Source: Streptomyces sp. NBC_01439 (lineage in GTDB: Bacteria > Actinomycetota > Actinomycetes > Streptomycetales > Streptomycetaceae). From it: a stretch of 64,000 nucleotides of DNA. Location: assembly GCF_036227605.1 (NCBI RefSeq), contig NZ_CP109487.1, forward strand, positions 9,225,001 through 9,289,000, written 5' to 3'. The notes beneath the pieces are model-generated. The model had not been told where the DNA came from and made no database searches. It was given only the letters and a program-made list of their open reading frames with translations. The translations under genes were made by a program, and so were the position numbers. Each line of letters opens with the position of its first letter. The stretch's first letter is position 1. Below, piece by piece: positions 60,654-64,000 of this stretch.

Positions 60654-61952
60654 TCACGCCAGGGCGAAGTAGCGCAGCCACAGGTAGACGGCCGAGATGG
60701 CGATGGTGACGGCGGTGACGACGAGGCCGTACTTGGTGAACTGCCAGAAGCTGATGGGGTGGCGGTTGCGTTCGGCGATGCCGAGGACGACGACGTTGGC
60801 GGAGGCGCCGATGGCGGTGGCGTTGCCGCCGAGGTCGGCGCCCAGGGCGAGGGCCCACCACATGACGTGGTCGGGGTCACCGCCCATGTCGGTGACGAGT
60901 TCGCTGGTGATGGGCGCCATGGTGGCGACGTAGGGGATGTTGTCCACGATCCCCGACAGCACGGCCGAGCCGCCCAGCAGGAGCATGGTGCCGCCCAGTT
61001 GGGCTCCGCCGATGATGCCCGCGAGGGAACTCGCGAGCTCGCCGATGACGCCGGTCTCGATGAGGGCGCCGACCATGACGAACAGGCCCGCGAAGAAGGC
61101 GAGGGTCGGCCATTCGACCTCGCCGAGCACCTCGCCGGTCTCGACCTTGGAGATCGCGATCAGCAGACCGGCACCCAGGAGCGCGACGACGCTGGGTTCG
61201 TAGTGCAGCACGGGGTGCAGGACGAACCCGGCGACGACCAGGGTCAGGACGCCCAGACCCTGAATGAGCAGCCGGGGCTCCTTGATCGCCTCGCGTTCGC
61301 GCAGCTTCATGATTTCGGCGGCGCGCTGCTCGTCGAAGACGAAGTGCTTGGCGAACATGAGTCGGCAGAGCAGCACGAGGACGAGGGTCAGGACCGCGGC
61401 CAGCGGGGCGAGGTGAACGAGGAAGTCGTTGAAGGTGAGGCCGGCCCGGCTGGCGATGATGATGTTGGGCGGGTCGCCGACGAGGGTGGCGGTTCCGCCG
61501 ATGTTGGACGCGAACACCTCGGCGAGCAGGAACGGAATCGGCGACAGCTTCAGCCGGTCGCAGACCAGGAGCGTCACCGGCGCGACGAGGAGCACGGTGG
61601 TGACGTTGTCCAGCAGGGCGGAAGCCACGGCGGTGATGACGACCAGCATGGCCATCACCCGGAACGGTTTGGCTTTCGCCTTCTTCACCGACCAGATGGC
61701 CAGGTACTCAAAGAGACCGGTCCGCTTCAGGACGCCGACGATCATGATCATGCCGAGCAGCAGGAAGATGACGTTCCAGTCGATGCCGGTCTTGTCCGAG
61801 TGGAAGGCGGCCTTGTCGTCCGTGGCGCCGATGGCGAGCATCAGGGCCGCGCCACCGAGGGCCGCGGCGACGCGGTGGATCCACTCGGTGATGATCAGGA
61901 CGTAGACGCCCGCGAAGACGGCGATCGCGGCCCAGCTCTGCCAGCCGCTCAC
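60654..61952 (-). CDS. SLC13/ArsB/NhaD-type ion permease
   Basis: 432 aa with 11-12 hydrophobic helices. Family landmarks: ASALLDNVTTVLLVAPVTLL, ASNIGGTATLVGDPPNIIIA (the conserved GDPPN motif) and, in the second half, SGIVDNIPYVATMAPI. These occur in the ion-transporter superfamily including arsenite (ArsB), Na+/H+ (NhaD) and dicarboxylate carriers. ATG overlaps the CBS gene stop by 4 bp (ATGA). With an Na+/H+ antiporter in the operon, NhaD-like sodium/proton exchange or anion transport is plausible. Confidence 0.92.
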   Translation of the reverse strand: MSGWQSWAAIAVFAGVYVLIITEWIHRVAAALGGAALMLAIGATDDKAAFHSDKTGIDWNVIFLLLGMIMIVGVLKRTGLFEYLAIWSVKKAKAKPFRVMAMLVVITAVASALLDNVTTVLLVAPVTLLVCDRLKLSPIPFLLAEVFASNIGGTATLVGDPPNIIIASRAGLTFNDFLVHLAPLAAVLTLVLVLLCRLMFAKHFVFDEQRAAEIMKLREREAIKEPRLLIQGLGVLTLVVAGFVLHPVLHYEPSVVALLGAGLLIAISKVETGEVLGEVEWPTLAFFAGLFVMVGALIETGVIGELASSLAGIIGGAQLGGTMLLLGGSAVLSGIVDNIPYVATMAPITSELVTDMGGDPDHVMWWALALGADLGGNATAIGASANVVVLGIAERNRHPISFWQFTKYGLVVTAVTIAISAVYLWLRYFALA

Positions 61953-62416
61953 GCCTTGCCTCCCACGTCGAGCAGATGGCGCATCAAAGAGGCGGCCGAG
62001 ACCACCCCCACCAACCGGCGTCCGTCGTCGTCGCGGTCGACGACGGCCACCAGCGGGACGTGGCTACGCGCCATGAGGGCTGCGATCTGAAGAGCCCCGG
62101 CCTCCGGGCCGACGAAGGCCGGTTTGAACGTCCGCCGCGGGATCCACTCGGCCACGCTCTTGCCGGCCAGGTCCTCGGTGAGGCCGTCGGCGTACCGGTC
62201 GTCGATGACGGCTGCGAGCAGCGGGTCCTCCATGACGTACTCGGGCACCAGCTGCCGAACCAGCTGGGACCCGGGCACCACCGCGTACGGCGTCCCGTCG
62301 GAGTCCAGGACCAGGAGCGCGGCGAGGTCGTGCTCGGCGAGCAGACGGACCGCGTCCACGGCCGGGTCATCGGTGGTCACATGTGGATAGGGCTCGGCGA
62401 GATCACGGGCGATCAT
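61949..62416 (-). CDS. CBS-domain-pair protein
   Basis: 155 aa from ATG 62416 (GGAG upstream). Two CBS motifs (about 1-60: AVRLLAEHDLAALLVLDSDG; and 90-150: QIAALMARSHVPLVAVVDRD then RLVGVVSAASLMRHLL). CBS pairs bind adenosyl nucleotides and regulate transporters. It overlaps the antiporter gene by 14 bp and the permease by 4 bp, so it is probably the nucleotide-sensing regulator of one or both. Confidence 0.92.
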   Translation of the reverse strand: MIARDLAEPYPHVTTDDPAVDAVRLLAEHDLAALLVLDSDGTPYAVVPGSQLVRQLVPEYVMEDPLLAAVIDDRYADGLTEDLAGKSVAEWIPRRTFKPAFVGPEAGALQIAALMARSHVPLVAVVDRDDDGRRLVGVVSAASLMRHLLDVGGKA

Positions 62417-63713
62417 GGCGCTTCTCCTGGTCGGGTGCACTGCTCAGCGCGGGAACGGGGGCGGTCGGCTTTGGGGCGTGGTCGTCGTCAGTGGGGATGC
62501 CTGCCAGGTCTTCCACGTCGAAGAGGCGGGCGATCGGCACGTCGGTGCTGGAGTGGGCGATGATCGAGAAGGCGATGCAGACCGCGATCAGCGTGTACGC
62601 CTGTTCGCCCTGAGGGATGCCAGCCTGGAGCACGAGCAGGCCGTAGACGACGGACGCGAAGCCCTTGGGCCCGAACCAAGCGGCGACCAGCTTCTCCCGC
62701 CGCTCGATCCGCGCCCCCAGCAGGGAAACCAGCAGGGAGGCGGGGCGGATCAGCACGATCGCCAGCACCACGGCCGCGTAACCGCCCACCGACAGGTCCC
62801 CGAACAGCGCCGGGGTGAGCAGCGCGCCGAAGACGAGGAGGGCCGCGAACTTGGCCAGCTCCGCGAGCATCTCGCCCAGCGGCTCGAACACCGTCTTCGC
62901 CTCGGGCGAGACGGACGCCAGGACGGCGCCGGCGGAGAACGCCGCCAGGTAGGGGTTGGCATGGGTGAGGTGGCACAACGCGTACAGGATGATCCCGGTG
63001 GCCAGTGGCAGCAGCGGCTGGAGCTTCGGCTCGGCGCCCAGCAGCCGCAGCCGAACCAGGCCCGCCACCAGCAGCGGCAGCACAGCCCCGAAGACCAGAC
63101 CGAGCCCGAGCTCGAGGGCGATCTCGCCGACGGAGGCATCCGCCTGGCCGGAAGTGGGGCCGGCCGCGGCGATGAGGAGCAGAACGACGGGCAGCGCGAG
63201 GCCGTCGTTGATACCGCTCTCCACGTTCAGCAGCTGCCGCAGCCTGGCGGGCACTTCCTTACGGCCCACGATCGCGGAGGCGAAGACCGGGTCGGTCGGC
63301 GCGAGCACAGCACCGACGAGGAACGACGTCGTCCAGTCCAGCCCGACCAGATAGTGGGTGATCACCGCCATGCCGGCCATGGCCAGCGGCATGCCCAGCC
63401 CCAGCGCACGGGCCGGGTTCCTCCAGTTCTGCCGCAGCTTCGGGAACGAGACGTGCATCCCGTCGGTGAACAACACCGCGAACAGCGCCAGATCGGCAGT
63501 CACCGAGACGATCTCACTGCCGGCCGTGATGTGGATCAGTCCGAGAAATCCGTCACTGACCAGCGCCCCGCCCAGCAGGAACAGCAGCGAGGTTGACAGA
63601 ACAGTCCTGGCCGCGAGGCCGGACAGCAGCACGGCGACCAGCAGCGCCACACCAAAAACAGCGACGAGCACCATGACGTCAAAACCCCGATCCGCGAAGA
63701 GAGCTATCCCCAT
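62403..63713 (-). CDS. CPA1-type Na+/H+ (cation:proton) antiporter
   Basis: 436 aa from ATG 63713 (GGGAAG upstream). Twelve or so hydrophobic helices. Ion-binding core motifs: VLAPTDPVFASAIVG and LLNVESGINDGLALPVVLLL (the ESGxND signature of NhaP-like antiporters), then WFGPKGFASVVYGLLVL. A charged, Pro-rich cytoplasmic tail follows. First gene of a four-gene operon with a CBS protein, an SLC13-like permease and a small membrane protein, suggesting pH/sodium homeostasis. Confidence 0.93.
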   Translation of the reverse strand: MGIALFADRGFDVMVLVAVFGVALLVAVLLSGLAARTVLSTSLLFLLGGALVSDGFLGLIHITAGSEIVSVTADLALFAVLFTDGMHVSFPKLRQNWRNPARALGLGMPLAMAGMAVITHYLVGLDWTTSFLVGAVLAPTDPVFASAIVGRKEVPARLRQLLNVESGINDGLALPVVLLLIAAAGPTSGQADASVGEIALELGLGLVFGAVLPLLVAGLVRLRLLGAEPKLQPLLPLATGIILYALCHLTHANPYLAAFSAGAVLASVSPEAKTVFEPLGEMLAELAKFAALLVFGALLTPALFGDLSVGGYAAVVLAIVLIRPASLLVSLLGARIERREKLVAAWFGPKGFASVVYGLLVLQAGIPQGEQAYTLIAVCIAFSIIAHSSTDVPIARLFDVEDLAGIPTDDDHAPKPTAPVPALSSAPDQEKRHDRP

Positions 63714-63878
63714 CGCCGACCAGACTTCCCGGCACACCACGGCGGACTTTACAGGTTCCATACGCCTCTTTGACGATTCCCTGACAGCAGTTGAGCGAAC
63801 CGGAAGGTTGCCGGACTCCGGCATGAACGTGCCACCGAAACACCGTCTATCGTGGGCGTCCGATCCAGGAAGGTACCG

Positions 63879-64000
63879 ATGAACGGCAACCCCACCTACC
63901 ACGCGATCGCCCTCGCGGCCGGCACACTGCTCGCGCTGCCCATCCCCGTGGCGATCCTCACCGGCTGGACGCCACGCGTCCTGCGAGGGCGGCGACCGGC
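63879..64000 (+). CDS. start of a membrane protein gene, cut by the window edge
   Basis: ATG 63879 with AGGAAGG upstream. The visible 40 residues contain one hydrophobic segment (YHAIALAAGTLLALPIPVAI) followed by a basic stretch. Divergent from the antiporter. Identity cannot be read from so little sequence. Confidence 0.55.
   Translation, partial: MNGNPTYHAIALAAGTLLALPIPVAILTGWTPRVLRGRRP

Overview
The window is very GC-rich, almost all codons end in G or C, and GTG/TTG starts, LuxR/PucR/TetR/Crp regulators and secreted or membrane-anchored small proteins are frequent. This is a Streptomyces-type actinomycete. Two decayed copies of a telomere terminal-protein (tpg-like) gene, dense insertion-sequence debris and at least a dozen broken genes suggest an arm (subtelomeric) region of a linear chromosome or a linear plasmid. 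This location is an inference from gene content.

Layout. 1-9 kb: a gene end abutting a MITE-like element, an alpha/beta hydrolase, an orphan NarL-type response regulator whose kinase is lost, a bactofilin-like fragment, tpg debris, a divergent soxR / seven-iron ferredoxin pair around a near-perfect SoxR box, a tandem SUKH protein and a dead IS982-type transposase. 9-17 kb: a signal-peptide protein, an intact IS21-family element inserted in an IS3 remnant, a membrane protein and a CocE-type hydrolase. 17-28.6 kb: an atypical sigma factor overlapping a GNAT gene, a run of small secreted or membrane genes, a DUF6461-like protein flanked by diverged repeats, a 2 kb gene-free stretch with a terminator, a Crp-like regulator with a coiled-coil membrane protein, and an ABC exporter operon. 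29-38.8 kb: an MFS exporter, a phosphotransferase, hypothetical genes and many remnants (IS21, IS630, tpg, two acetyltransferases). 38.8-50 kb: a PucR regulator divergent from a ferredoxin reductase + acyl desaturase operon, an FAD oxidoreductase, the relic of a 3-hydroxybutyrate/ketone-body cluster, a TetR-DMT transporter pair with clear operators, a metallo-hydrolase and a DsbA-like protein. 50-64 kb: more relics, beta-carbonic anhydrase, a Sua5-type synthase, a four-gene ESX/WXG-like secreted-protein operon with an in-frame TGA, and a PucR regulator facing an ion-transport operon (Na+/H+ antiporter, CBS protein, SLC13/ArsB-like permease, small membrane protein).

Working units that look intact are: soxR-fdxA redox response; ferredoxin reductase + desaturase (membrane lipid desaturation) under a PucR regulator; the ABC exporter; tetR-DMT; and the antiporter/CBS/permease operon. 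The most unusual observations are that two different MFS transporter genes are interrupted at exactly the same conserved codon by the same foreign sequence, and that the ESX-like operon encodes a membrane-anchored paralogue of its own secreted protein's C-terminal domain.
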